The notes: generated by a model not told the origin, from the letters alone. A DNA stretch of 35,599 nt from Actinomycetota bacterium (GCA_035536535.1 DATLNZ010000083.1:1-35599), one strand, 5' to 3'; numbered from the stretch's first letter, positions 24,362-32,403 are shown. A program made the numbers and translations.

Positions 24362-25048
24362 ATGGCCGAGAAGATCACGGTCTACCTGGAGGTCGGCAAG
24401 AAGCGCGTGTTCGCCGGCGCGCTGGACTGGGCGGGCTGGTGCCGCAGCGCGAAGGACGAGGAGGGCGCCCTCCAGGCGCTGCTTGAGTACGGGCCGAGGT
24501 ACAAGTCCGCCGTAGGGCCCTCCGCCCGGACGCTGCGACTGCCCAAGAAGGTCTCGGGCCTGGACATCGTCCAGCGCGTCACCGGTGACGCCACGACCGA
24601 CTTCGGCGCGCCGTCCGTCCCGCCGTCGGCCGACTCCCGATCCCTGGACACCCGTGACGTAACCAGGCTGCAGGGACAGCTCCGCGCGGCATGGGCGGCC
24701 TTCGACAGGACGGCTGCCCAGGCCAAGGGGGCGCTGTTACGCAAGGGACCCCGCGGAGGCGGCCGGGAAGTGGACGCCATCGTGTCGCATGTGTTCGAAG
24801 CCGACAGGGTGTACCTGAGCAAGCTCGGGGGGTCTTTGAAGAAGAAGGACCTCGAGAGCGCGGTCGACCAGACGAAGGTGCTGAGGGAGATGATCCTGCA
24901 GGTGTTCTCCGGCCGTGCGCTCGGCAATACGGTCGACAAACCCGCCGCTAAGGCCGCGACCCTGTGGACTCCCCGTTACTTCGCGCGCCGCTGTGCCTGG
25001 CACGCTCTGGATCACGCGTGGGAGATCGAAGACCGCCGGGAATCCTAG
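24362..25048 (+). CDS. DinB-like protein with extra N-terminal domain, unknown function
   Basis: 228 residues. Residues about 5-75 begin ITVYLEVGKKRVFAGALDWAGW and resemble a small beta-alpha module of the HicB type, but by eye only. Residues about 100-228 look like a DinB/YfiT helical bundle: H143 in IVSHVFEAD, then H214 and H218 in CAWHALDHAWEIEDR, matching the family's three metal-binding His (one on helix 2, HxxxH on helix 4). DinB-fold proteins are thiol transferases or orphan metalloenzymes. Start: ATG at 24362; the ribosome site is unclear. Divergent from the cyclase gene across 184 bases. Its TAG shares a CTAG palindrome with the stop of the convergent ABC-F gene. Confidence 0.75.
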   Translation: MAEKITVYLEVGKKRVFAGALDWAGWCRSAKDEEGALQALLEYGPRYKSAVGPSARTLRLPKKVSGLDIVQRVTGDATTDFGAPSVPPSADSRSLDTRDVTRLQGQLRAAWAAFDRTAAQAKGALLRKGPRGGGREVDAIVSHVFEADRVYLSKLGGSLKKKDLESAVDQTKVLREMILQVFSGRALGNTVDKPAAKAATLWTPRYFARRCAWHALDHAWEIEDRRES

Positions 25049-26988
25049 GAGGAGGCCTCCTCCAGCTCGGCCCCCGCCCGGATCCACTCCGCCTCGAGCT
25101 TGGCCACCTGCCGCCGCATCCGCTCGTAGCGCTTGATGGTCTCATTGACGCCGCTTCCGCTGAGGTAGAAGGACGGATCCTCCAGCTCGGCTCCCAGCCG
25201 CGCGCACTCCTCCTGCGCCGACTCCAGCTCCGACTCGAGCCGGCTGACAGCGTCGCGCGCCTCCTTGAGACGGCGGCGCTCGTCGGCTGCCTGACGGCGG
25301 CGGTCCTTCGGCGAAAGGTCCGGACGGGTCCTGCGCTCGGGTGCCGGCGCCGCCGGTCCGGACGACACCGCGGAGGCCGAGTCCTCCTGTCCGGTCTTGT
25401 ACAGGTAGTACTCGTAGTCGCCCTCAAACGACCTCACCCGTCCCTCGCGCACCTCCAGGATCCGGTTGGCGACGCTGCGGATGAGGTGCCGGTCGTGGGT
25501 GATCAGCACGATGCAGCCTTCGTAGTCGGCCAGCGCGTCCTCCAGAACGTCGCGACTCACGATGTCCAGGTGGTTAGTGGGCTCGTCCAGGCACAGGACG
25601 TTGAGCGGTGACGCGAGCAGCTTCGACAGGGCCAGTCGCGTCTGCTCCCCGCCGGACAGCACCCGGACCGGCTTGTCGATGTCGTCGCCCGAGAACAAAA
25701 ACCTCCCGAGAAGGTCGCGCGGCCGGACGCTCGACCCGACCGGGACCGCCTTCTGCAGCTCCTCGATCACGCGGTTGCCCGGATCGAGCGCCTCGATCTG
25801 ATGCTGCGCGAAGTAACCCAGCGACACGTTGTGCCCGAGCCGTCGCTCCCCTGCCTGCGGCTGCAACGCCCCCGCCAGCAGCTTGAGCAGCGTCGTCTTG
25901 CCGGCGCCGTTCGGACCCACCAGCGCGACCTTCTGCCCCCGCTCAACCTCCAGCTGCAGCGACTCGTAAACGGATGTGTCCGGATAGGAGAAGGAGACAT
26001 CGTCGAGGGTGATCACGACCCGGCCGGACCTGGGAGGCGCAGGGAAGCCGAGCTTCATCGCCTTGCGCTGCGCGCTCGGAGACTGCACGCGCTCGAGCTT
26101 GTCCAGGGACTTGATCCTGCTCTGCACCTGGCGCGCCTTGGACGCCTTGTACCGGAACCGGTTGATGAACGCCTCCGTGTGGGCGATCTTCTTCGCCTGG
26201 TTCTTGGCCGCGGCCTCGAGCAGCGCCGCGCGCTCCTCGCGCTGCCGGACGAAGTCCTGGAAATTGCCGGTGTAGGTCACGAGGCGCGAGTCCTCGATCG
26301 AAGCGACCTTGGTCGCCAGTCCGTTCATGAAGTCACGGTCGTGGGAGATGAGCAGGACGGCCCCCTCGTACCCACGCAGGAACCGCTCGAGCCAGGTCAC
26401 CGACTCGAGGTCCAGGTGGTTGGTCGGCTCGTCGAGCAGCAGGACGTCCGGACCGGCCAGCAGCAGCTTGGCCAGCGCGACGCGCATGAGCCAGCCTCCG
26501 GAAAGAGATTCGGTCTGCCGGGCCTGGTCCCGCTCGGAGAAGCCGAGCCCGGACATGATCCGCTTCGCCTGGGCCTCCAGGCTGTAGCCGCCCAGCGTGT
26601 CGAACTCCCCCTGCAGGCGCGCGTACTCGGCCAGCAGCGCCTCCCGCTCCTGGGGGTCGTCCGTCTGCTCGAGCTCGTGCTCCAGGACCTCCAGGCGGTG
26701 TCCGGCCTTGGCCATGGCCGCGCCGGCGGACATCACCTCGGCCAGCACGCTGCGGCCGCGCAGTTCGTCGGTTTCCTGTGGCAGGTAGCCCACCACCGCG
26801 TCACGGACGATGTCGATCCGTCCGGAGTCGGGCAGCTGCGATCCCACGATCATTGCGAACAGCGTCGTCTTGCCGGACCCATTCGGGCCGACCAGGGCCA
26901 CCCGGTCACGCGCACCCACGCGAAGTGACACGTCCCGCAGCAGCACGCGGGAACCGAAGGACTTGATGACGCCCGAGATGTCGATCAC
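25045..26988 (-). CDS. ABC-F family ATPase
   Basis: 647 residues from the GTG at 26988. Two ABC modules in one chain with no membrane segment: first Walker A GPNGSGKT (34-41), signature LSGGW and Walker B LLLDEPTNHLD; second GPNGAGKT, LSGGEQ and LCLDEPTNHLD. The charged linker between them fits the ABC-F P-site tRNA-interaction motif. The C-terminal 80 residues are a coiled coil. Such proteins act on the ribosome (EttA/Uup type) or protect it from antibiotics; these cannot be separated by eye. TACCCT at 26995-27000, six bases before the GTG, marks a leaderless start; an alternative GTG at 27021 would put this box inside the gene. Confidence 0.94.
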   Translation of the reverse strand: MIDISGVIKSFGSRVLLRDVSLRVGARDRVALVGPNGSGKTTLFAMIVGSQLPDSGRIDIVRDAVVGYLPQETDELRGRSVLAEVMSAGAAMAKAGHRLEVLEHELEQTDDPQEREALLAEYARLQGEFDTLGGYSLEAQAKRIMSGLGFSERDQARQTESLSGGWLMRVALAKLLLAGPDVLLLDEPTNHLDLESVTWLERFLRGYEGAVLLISHDRDFMNGLATKVASIEDSRLVTYTGNFQDFVRQREERAALLEAAAKNQAKKIAHTEAFINRFRYKASKARQVQSRIKSLDKLERVQSPSAQRKAMKLGFPAPPRSGRVVITLDDVSFSYPDTSVYESLQLEVERGQKVALVGPNGAGKTTLLKLLAGALQPQAGERRLGHNVSLGYFAQHQIEALDPGNRVIEELQKAVPVGSSVRPRDLLGRFLFSGDDIDKPVRVLSGGEQTRLALSKLLASPLNVLCLDEPTNHLDIVSRDVLEDALADYEGCIVLITHDRHLIRSVANRILEVREGRVRSFEGDYEYYLYKTGQEDSASAVSSGPAAPAPERRTRPDLSPKDRRRQAADERRRLKEARDAVSRLESELESAQEECARLGAELEDPSFYLSGSGVNETIKRYERMRRQVAKLEAEWIRAGAELEEASS

Positions 26989-26994
26989 AAGGCG

Positions 26995-27000
26995 AGGGTA
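26995..27000 (-). promoter_or_regulatory. -10 box TACCCT of leaderless ABC-F gene
   Basis: TACCCT on the minus strand, exactly six bases before the GTG at 26988. It decides the start in favour of the shorter protein, whose VIDISGVIKSFG beginning is the normal ABC-F N-terminus. Confidence 0.5.
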
Positions 27001-27052
27001 CAGCCGGCATTGCGCCCGCACGAGCCGTTCGACGCCGGGTCCGTGGCTCCCA

Positions 27053-27058
27053 TACCGT
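27053..27058 (+). promoter_or_regulatory. -10 box TACCGT of leaderless metallophosphoesterase gene
   Basis: TACCGT ends seven bases before the GTG at 27066. It overlaps the alternative GTG at 27057, which argues against that start. The divergent ABC-F -10 lies 53 bases away. Confidence 0.4.
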
Positions 27059-27065
27059 GACTGGC

Positions 27066-28361
27066 GTGAGCGCCCAGGACCCCGATCAGCCGCGCCAGGA
27101 CCTCGTCCGCGCCCTCGTCCAGTCCTGCTGGCTCGTGGAGTCGGCGCGCGCGGCGGTTCTCACGGGCTGGGGCGGCGAGTACGCGCCCGAGGGCGAGCAG
27201 GCCTCGCGCCGGGCGGACCTGATCGCGCAGCTGCTGGACGGTGCCCCCACGACGCTCGTCGAGAAACACACCGCGTGGCTGCGCGACCTGGTGGGGATGC
27301 GTCCGGACGAGGTCCCGCTCGGTCCTGGGGTGGTCCATCGCCTGGCCGCCTGGACGGACGTGTACGTCGTGCCGTTCCTCGGTTCCGACGGCGACCAGTT
27401 CCGCAGGCTGGGCGAAGCCGAGCTGAGGTTCCCGGTCGCGCCGCGGCACGTGGAGCGCGATGAGCTGCGCCTGCGCCATGCGGACCTGCCGGACGGGAAC
27501 CGAGCCGTGGTCCTCACCGACATCCACCTCGGCGCCCCTCACACGGAGGCGATGGCGCGGCAGGCGGTGCGCGACATCAACTCGCTGCGCCCCGAGATGG
27601 TGCTCGTGCCCGGCGACATCACCGACGACGGCGAGATCGAGCAGTTCGAGCTCGCCAAACAGATCCTGGACGACCTCGACGCTCCGGTTCACGCAGTGCT
27701 CGGAAACCATGACGCCGTCAGACGCTCCACGACCCAGCCGGACGGAGCGGAACTGTTCGAGAAGGTCTTCGGATACGCGCCCACCGACCAGGTCCTGGAC
27801 TGGGGGCCGGTGCAGATCGCGCTTGTGGACACCACCGACCCGGTGGCGTCTCCCTTTCCGGACTGGGACCTGGCCCGGGGCGGATTCCGCGAGGACGCCG
27901 GCGGCACCAACGGCGGAGCGCTGCGTGCGGGCCAGGCTGAGGCCCTCGCCGCGCGGCTGGACCGCGCGCGGCCCACCCTGCTGGTCCAGCACCACGAACT
28001 CCAGCCTTTCGCGGCCTTCCCTCCGGTGATGTTCGGGGTCCGGGAGCCGGACTCCGACGCCCTGTTGTCGGAGCTTTCCGGACAGCGCCTACTCGGGATC
28101 GTCGCGGGACACACACATCGATCGGCGCTCACACAGGTGGGCGGGGACGGCGTCGCGCAGTTGGAGGTTCCCTCGATCAAGGACTGGCCGCACTGCTACA
28201 CGGTGATGACCAGGACGCCGCAGGGCGTGCACGTGGCCCCGCAGCAGATCTCAGACGAGGAGCTCGTCTGGGAGCACGGCCGTCAGATCCCACCGATCTA
28301 CCTGCGCTACGTCCTGGGCCCCCTGTCCCGGACGGCCCACACCTTCGCATCCGGGGGATAG
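27066..28361 (+). CDS. Calcineurin-like metallophosphoesterase with helical N-terminal domain
   Basis: 431 residues from the GTG at 27066 (three more if the GTG at 27057 is used). Residues 145-400 carry all five metal motifs: DIHLG (152-156), GDITDDGE (183-190), GNHD (213-216), QHHE (308-311) and GHTH (348-351), as in class III phosphodiesterases that cut cyclic nucleotides or phosphoesters. Residues 1-about 130 are helical, with conserved-looking acids and His (E25, E44, H68, H91, D98); this could be a ferritin-like or substrate-recruiting bundle, unidentified. No signal peptide. Divergent from ABC-F. The neighbouring cyclase-domain protein does not prove cyclic nucleotide use. Confidence 0.88.
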   Translation: MSAQDPDQPRQDLVRALVQSCWLVESARAAVLTGWGGEYAPEGEQASRRADLIAQLLDGAPTTLVEKHTAWLRDLVGMRPDEVPLGPGVVHRLAAWTDVYVVPFLGSDGDQFRRLGEAELRFPVAPRHVERDELRLRHADLPDGNRAVVLTDIHLGAPHTEAMARQAVRDINSLRPEMVLVPGDITDDGEIEQFELAKQILDDLDAPVHAVLGNHDAVRRSTTQPDGAELFEKVFGYAPTDQVLDWGPVQIALVDTTDPVASPFPDWDLARGGFREDAGGTNGGALRAGQAEALAARLDRARPTLLVQHHELQPFAAFPPVMFGVREPDSDALLSELSGQRLLGIVAGHTHRSALTQVGGDGVAQLEVPSIKDWPHCYTVMTRTPQGVHVAPQQISDEELVWEHGRQIPPIYLRYVLGPLSRTAHTFASGG

Positions 28362-28465
28362 CGCTCCCGGGAAAATCCTTCCGGGGACCGGCAGGAAGTG
28401 GCGGCCGCGCACCGAACAACTGGTTGCCCCGGCCTGGGGCCGCACGCAAAAAGGAGATCCACGAC

Positions 28466-29014
28466 ATGGCTGAGTTCCGCGCGCGACCCGCCCTGCGGGC
28501 CCCGATCCTGGTCGGTCTGGCGCTGCTGGTGGTTGCCTTCTCACAGGTGGTCAGCCGCCCGTCGGTAGCCGGTCCCGGGGTCGTCAGCGACGGCGACTGC
28601 TCGAGCCCGTCCCCGTCGTGGTCGCCATCGCCCACAGCCAGTGGGTCTCCCCAGCCCACCTGGTCCCCCAGCCCTACGGCCCCGTTCTCACCGACCCCGG
28701 GGACGTCCGCAAGCCCCACCACCTCCGCCGGCCCGTCCGACTCGCCGGATCCGTCTGATACACCCGACCCATCGGTGTCCCCCGACCCCACTGGCAGCCC
28801 GGCCGGCCAGTCACACACTCCGGACCCCTGTGACACTCCCGACCCCTCGGACTCTCCGGACCCAACAGGCTCCCCGTCGGCGAGCCCCACGAGGACCCCG
28901 CTGATCACGTTCCGGCCTTCACCTTCGCCTACGCCCTCGACTTCCCCCGGACCGGACTGCCTGGTCTACGTGGCCAACCCACTCACCGGGCGCCGGGTCG
29001 TCTGCATCGGCTGA
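28466..29014 (+). CDS. Exported/membrane-anchored Ser-Pro-Asp-rich repeat protein
   Basis: 182 residues from the ATG at 28466, with AAGGAG nine bases upstream. A hydrophobic segment (about 10-28) after a basic start is a signal peptide or anchor. Residues about 45-155 are low complexity, with repeats of PSPS, SPDPSDTPDPS and PTGSP, an extended linker of the kind found in cell-wall-spanning proteins and likely O-glycosylated. The last 20 residues (DCLVYVANPLTGRRVVCIG) are a compact motif with two Cys. Function unknown; the repeat makes length variable and homology hard to judge. It sits 104 bases after the phosphoesterase gene. Confidence 0.75.
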   Translation: MAEFRARPALRAPILVGLALLVVAFSQVVSRPSVAGPGVVSDGDCSSPSPSWSPSPTASGSPQPTWSPSPTAPFSPTPGTSASPTTSAGPSDSPDPSDTPDPSVSPDPTGSPAGQSHTPDPCDTPDPSDSPDPTGSPSASPTRTPLITFRPSPSPTPSTSPGPDCLVYVANPLTGRRVVCIG

Positions 29015-29042
29015 GCCCGGGAGGCGGTAACGGCGACGCCGG

Positions 29043-29048
29043 TAGGAT
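29043..29048 (+). promoter_or_regulatory. -10 box TAGGAT of leaderless hydrolase gene
   Basis: TAGGAT, six bases, then the ATG at 29055. There is no Shine-Dalgarno match in the six bases. Confidence 0.5.
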
Positions 29049-29054
29049 CTGGCC

Positions 29055-29795
29055 ATGCCGGCGCTGCTGCTGCACGGAGTTCCCGACACCGACCAGCTGT
29101 GGGGTCCGGTGCTCGAGCATCTGAAGCGCGAGGACGTCCTGGCGCCGAGGATGCCGGGCTTCGGCGCCGCCCTGCCCCCGGGGTTCTCCGCTACGAAGGA
29201 GGACTACCTCGACTGGCTGGCGCGCGAGGTGGAGCAACTGGGGGAGCCGGCCGACCTCGTCGGCCATGACTGGGGCGCGATCCTCGTCCAGAGACTTGTC
29301 GCGCTCCGCCCGGAGCTTGTCCGGAGCTGGGTGGCCGGCGCCGGGACGGTGAGCCCTTCCGGCAAGTGGCACGACATGGCGAAGATGTGGCAGACGCCGG
29401 GCGAGGGCGAGGCCGCGATGGAAGCGTGGGCCTCCATGACGCCCGAGCAGATAGCCGAGCTCCTGGCGGCGGTTGGGGTACCCGAGGAGCACGCCCTCGC
29501 ATCGGCCCGGATGATCGACCCCGTCATGGGGGACGCGATCCTGAAGCTGTACCGCTCCGCGGTGAACCTGTTCCAGGAATGGTCCTCCGGCCTGGAGTCA
29601 TCCACCGTCCCCGGGATGCTGGTGACGGGGGCCGGCGACCCCTTCATCAAAGCGGACCTCGCCGGCAAGGAGGCCGAGCGACTCGGCGTGAGGCTGGTCG
29701 TTGTCGAGGAAGGCGGGCACTGGTTTCCCCTGGAGCGCCCCGGTGAATACGCCGACACGCTCGAGGACTTCTGGAGCACCGCCTCCTCAGCCTGA
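29055..29795 (+). CDS. Alpha/beta hydrolase with Asp nucleophile (epoxide hydrolase/dehalogenase-like)
   Basis: 246 residues. Motifs: LLLHGVPDT (4-12) for the oxyanion hole, nucleophile elbow VGHDWGA with D72 in place of Ser, acid D195 in TGAGDP, and H222 in EGGHWFPLERP. An Asp nucleophile with a Trp after it is the mark of epoxide hydrolases and haloalkane dehalogenases. The cap region (about 95-175) is helical. No signal peptide. The leaderless start is supported by TAGGAT at 29043. The substrate is unknown; the second halide-binding residue cannot be assigned by eye. Confidence 0.88.
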   Translation: MPALLLHGVPDTDQLWGPVLEHLKREDVLAPRMPGFGAALPPGFSATKEDYLDWLAREVEQLGEPADLVGHDWGAILVQRLVALRPELVRSWVAGAGTVSPSGKWHDMAKMWQTPGEGEAAMEAWASMTPEQIAELLAAVGVPEEHALASARMIDPVMGDAILKLYRSAVNLFQEWSSGLESSTVPGMLVTGAGDPFIKADLAGKEAERLGVRLVVVEEGGHWFPLERPGEYADTLEDFWSTASSA

Positions 29796-29825
29796 GCGAG
29801 GCCCGGAGTTTCCTGCCCGTCTGCT

Positions 29826-30899
29826 TCAGGTGGTGCGCAGCGCGCGGCCCACGGTCGAGGACAGGAGCACCGTCGGCAGAATCGGGAGCAGAAACCACAG
29901 GGGCCGGGACGCCCACCACGCCGCATCGATCCGCGGGGACTGACCCGGAAGCCCGGCCAGCCTCCACAGTCCGTAGGCGATCGCGAACCCGGGCGCGTGC
30001 CACAGGAAGATGCGCATCGAGTGGCGCCGGGCCACTTCCACGATCCGCCGCCCCGAACCCGCTGCCCAGCGGGAGATTGCGTCGCGGCACAGCAGGATGA
30101 CGCCAATCTGGAAGACGGTGAGCGCCGCGATGCAAAGAGTCGGCGGGGCCATGTTCGAGATCTCCTCGCCCGGCACTCCGACCATCGAGCGCGGGTACAG
30201 GCCCATGTTCGTCAGACCGAACAGCGGTATCAGCCCGCCCAGGGCCAGACACCACGCGAAGCGCCGCGGGGCTTCTACGAGACGTTCGTAGTGGAAGCCC
30301 ATCTGGTGCGACAGGGCCCAGACCGCCACCATGTTCACCCACTCGACCCCCGGCCAGCCGTACTTGAAACGGAACACGTCCACGACCACCGCAAGCCCGA
30401 CCAGCAGGACCAGCGCGACCTCACCCAGCCTTGCGTGCAGCCACCACCACAGCGGCATCCCGGCCACCAGCAGCGCGTATACGAGCAAAAACCACAGAGG
30501 CGAGAGGACCAGGATGATCCCGCGTCCCACCCACCCGGCTCCCGGTGCCAGACGGGAGGCAGCTACCCACACGATCAGCCCGGCGGCGACGAGGGTCGCG
30601 GCGGGGGCCAGAAGCCCACGGAGCCTTCGTGCGACCCAGCCCCAGCCGCCGCCGCGCAGCCACGCGCGGGAGTGGACATAGCCGCCGGCGAAGAAGAACA
30701 GAGGCATCACCTGCAGCAGCCACGTCAGCAGCCAGAATCCCCGTGTAACGCCGATTGGGTTGGACGCGTGGGGGCCGTCGCCCCTCCAGGAGATCGTGGT
30801 GAACACCCAGTGCCACGTCACCACCACGAGCAGGCTTATCGCCCGAACGGCGTCGATCAGCGCGTCCCTTGACCGGCCGCCACTCGCGACATCGACCAC
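29826..30899 (-). CDS. Integral membrane acyltransferase 3-family protein
   Basis: 357 residues with about nine to ten hydrophobic helices. The N-terminus SRDALIDAVRAISLLVVVTWHW (9-30) fits the acyltransferase-3 pattern RxxxLDxxRAxAxxxVxxxH, with H29 as the key residue. A positive-charge RMR/HSMRIFLWHAP loop near 290-305 fits the family's late motif. These enzymes move acetyl or other acyl groups onto surface sugars or lipids. The GTG start has AGGAGGG six bases upstream. It is convergent with the hydrolase gene (30 bases apart) and faces the divergent SnoaL-like gene. No glycosyltransferase is adjacent, so the acceptor is unknown. Confidence 0.88.
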   Translation of the reverse strand: MVDVASGGRSRDALIDAVRAISLLVVVTWHWVFTTISWRGDGPHASNPIGVTRGFWLLTWLLQVMPLFFFAGGYVHSRAWLRGGGWGWVARRLRGLLAPAATLVAAGLIVWVAASRLAPGAGWVGRGIILVLSPLWFLLVYALLVAGMPLWWWLHARLGEVALVLLVGLAVVVDVFRFKYGWPGVEWVNMVAVWALSHQMGFHYERLVEAPRRFAWCLALGGLIPLFGLTNMGLYPRSMVGVPGEEISNMAPPTLCIAALTVFQIGVILLCRDAISRWAAGSGRRIVEVARRHSMRIFLWHAPGFAIAYGLWRLAGLPGQSPRIDAAWWASRPLWFLLPILPTVLLSSTVGRALRTT

Positions 30900-31005
30900 G
30901 CATGCCCTCCTGACCCAGACCGCAGCACCCGCAGGCTAATCCCCCTCGTTGGGCTCCCGCGCGTCGTGCCTGGCTGTTGCGGTGGCGAGTTTCGCCAACC
31001 CGGAC

Positions 31006-31039
31006 TTGACTGGACCTCAATGCGGGCTCAGCGTTGAGG
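31006..31039 (+). promoter_or_regulatory. Candidate promoter with overlapping inverted repeat for SnoaL-like gene
   Basis: TTGACT (31006-31011) and CAGCGT (31029-31034) are 17 bases apart. CCTCAA (31015-31020) and TTGAGG (31034-31039) form a perfect inverted repeat around the core promoter, a possible repressor site. The -10 is poor. The rest of 30900-31066 shows nothing else. Confidence 0.3.
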
Positions 31040-31066
31040 ACAACGTCGAGCCGAACGGGGGGGCAC

Positions 31067-31486
31067 ATGGAACGGGCACCTGATCTCGAGCAGGCTGTGC
31101 GCGACTTCTACTCGGCGCTGGGGTCCGGCAACGCGGCCTCCGCCGCATCGATGGTCTCCTCGTCAGAGGCGTGCCTCTGGATCGGGACGGATCCCGGGGA
31201 GTGGTGGGAGGGAGCGGACCGCGCCCGGACCGCAATCTCAACTCAGGTCGGCGAGATGAAGGAAGCCGGGATCTCGATCAGCGGCGGGAACCCGAAGGCA
31301 TGGCGATCAGGTGACGTCGGTTGGTTCGTCGATCAGGCTTCGTTCAAGCTCCCCGACGGAAACAGCGTCCCCGTCCGGATCACCGCTCTGTGTCAGAAGG
31401 AGGACGGGGCCTGGAAGTTCGTGCAGGCCCACGCATCGGTGGGCGTCGCCAACGAGGAGACGGTTGGTGAAGAGCTGACGGTCTGA
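31067..31486 (+). CDS. SnoaL/NTF2-like domain protein
   Basis: 139 residues from the ATG at 31067 with GGGGGG upstream; an in-frame ATG at 31034 lies in the promoter region. Helix VRDFYSALGSGNAASAASMVS (about 9-29), then CLWIGTDPGEWWEGADRARTAISTQ and beta strands with WKFVQAHASVGV at the end, are the typical cone-shaped SnoaL-like/DUF4440 layout: one domain, no signal peptide. Such proteins are small isomerases, hydrolases or ligand binders; none can be chosen here. The stop lies in a hairpin shared with the convergent metallopeptidase gene. Confidence 0.82.
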   Translation: MERAPDLEQAVRDFYSALGSGNAASAASMVSSSEACLWIGTDPGEWWEGADRARTAISTQVGEMKEAGISISGGNPKAWRSGDVGWFVDQASFKLPDGNSVPVRITALCQKEDGAWKFVQAHASVGVANEETVGEELTV

Positions 31487-31495
31487 CGCCGTCAG
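31475..31495. terminator. Bidirectional hairpin covering both convergent stop codons
   Basis: CTGACGG (31475-31481) pairs perfectly with CCGTCAG (31489-31495) around a 7-base loop. The SnoaL stop (31484-31486) is in the loop and the metallopeptidase stop (31492-31494) is in the right arm. There is no T tract, so termination strength is uncertain. Confidence 0.4.
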
Positions 31496-32391
31496 ATCTC
31501 GCCTGAGAACGCGTCGCAGTCCTCCACGCGACCGCTTTCAAAGCCGCGGGTGAACCACCGGGCTCGCTGCTTCGATGACCCGTGCGTCCACGACTCGGGG
31601 TTCACGCGCGCGCCCGCCTGGCGCTGGATTCTGTCGTCTCCGACGGCGGCCGCCGCCTGCAGCCCCTCCTCCAGGTCTCCGCTCTCGAGCAGGTCCTCGC
31701 GGTAGGCCGAGTACCCCCACACGCCCGCCATGCAGTCGGCCTGAAGCTCCATTCGCACCGACAGCTCGTTGGAGCGGTCCCGGCTCCTGGATTGCTGGCG
31801 GCGGACGTCGTCGTCGATCCCCAGCAGGTTCTGGACGTGGTGTCCGAACTCGTGGGCAATGACGTAGGCCTGCGCGAAGTCCCCCGGCGCCCCGAACTTG
31901 TCGCGAAGCTCCCTGAAAAAGCCGAGGTCCAGGTACACCTGCCCGTCCGCCGGACAGTAGAACGGCCCGCTGGCGGCCTCACCCGTCCCGCACCCGGTGG
32001 GGGTGACGTCGTCGAACAGCACGAGCTTGGTCGCCTTGTACTCCCGATTCGCCTGGGCGAACTGCCGGGACCACGAGTCCTGCACGTTGTCCACGACAAA
32101 GGTGACGAAGTCCTTGAGCTCGGCGTCGGGATCCGGGGCCCCCTCCAGCGTCCCCCGGCCGGAGCCGGGACTGCCCTCAAACGAGTCCAGCGATGGACCG
32201 ACGTCGAATCCCGAGTCGCCCCCGATGAGGTTGCCACCCAGAGCGAGAAGCAGCAGCAGGACGATCCCGCCCAGGCCCCCGCCCATGGCGCGTCCGCCGA
32301 TCGGAAAGCCCATCCCGCCTCGACCGGACCCGCCCTGGCCGCGTCTGTCCTCGATCTGGCCCGCTCCGGACGTGCCGCGTTTCCACCGCAT
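31492..32391 (-). CDS. Neutral zinc metallopeptidase, YpfJ family (COG2321)
   Basis: 299 residues, the normal length. A Gly-rich cytoplasmic start (MRWKRG...RGGMGFPIGGR) precedes one hydrophobic helix (about 42-56), so the catalytic domain is outside the membrane. CGTGEAASGPFYCPADGQVYLDLGF (134-158) and AYVIAHEFGHHVQNLLG (H180, E181, H184, H185), with the third ligand E216 in MELQADCMAGVW, are diagnostic of the YpfJ/neutral-zinc family. The C-terminal STHGSS-like segment (WTHGSSKQRARWF) is also conserved. Physiological substrate unknown. The start is leaderless: TAGGCT at 32398-32403, six bases, ATG. Confidence 0.95.
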   Translation of the reverse strand: MRWKRGTSGAGQIEDRRGQGGSGRGGMGFPIGGRAMGGGLGGIVLLLLLALGGNLIGGDSGFDVGPSLDSFEGSPGSGRGTLEGAPDPDAELKDFVTFVVDNVQDSWSRQFAQANREYKATKLVLFDDVTPTGCGTGEAASGPFYCPADGQVYLDLGFFRELRDKFGAPGDFAQAYVIAHEFGHHVQNLLGIDDDVRRQQSRSRDRSNELSVRMELQADCMAGVWGYSAYREDLLESGDLEEGLQAAAAVGDDRIQRQAGARVNPESWTHGSSKQRARWFTRGFESGRVEDCDAFSGEI

Positions 32392-32397
32392 GGCCTG

Positions 32398-32403
32398 AGC
32401 CTA
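32398..32403 (-). promoter_or_regulatory. -10 box TAGGCT of leaderless metallopeptidase gene
   Basis: TAGGCT on the minus strand, six bases before the ATG at 32391. It is the closest match to TANNNT-N6-ATG in the window. Confidence 0.55.

Noticed and set aside
24178-24378. 67-residue N-terminal extension of the cyclase-ATPase
   Set aside because: It overlaps the divergent gene's start, has Ser/Pro-rich non-domain sequence, and the cyclase domain begins normally at the ATG at 24177.
25801-26928. A 375-codon plus-strand frame
   Set aside because: It is antisense to the ABC-F gene; composition is Arg/Leu/Gln-rich with no recognisable motif.
28600-28900. CRISPR-like or tandem DNA repeat
   Set aside because: The repetition is at codon level in a Ser/Pro/Asp-rich protein; there is no fixed repeat-spacer structure.
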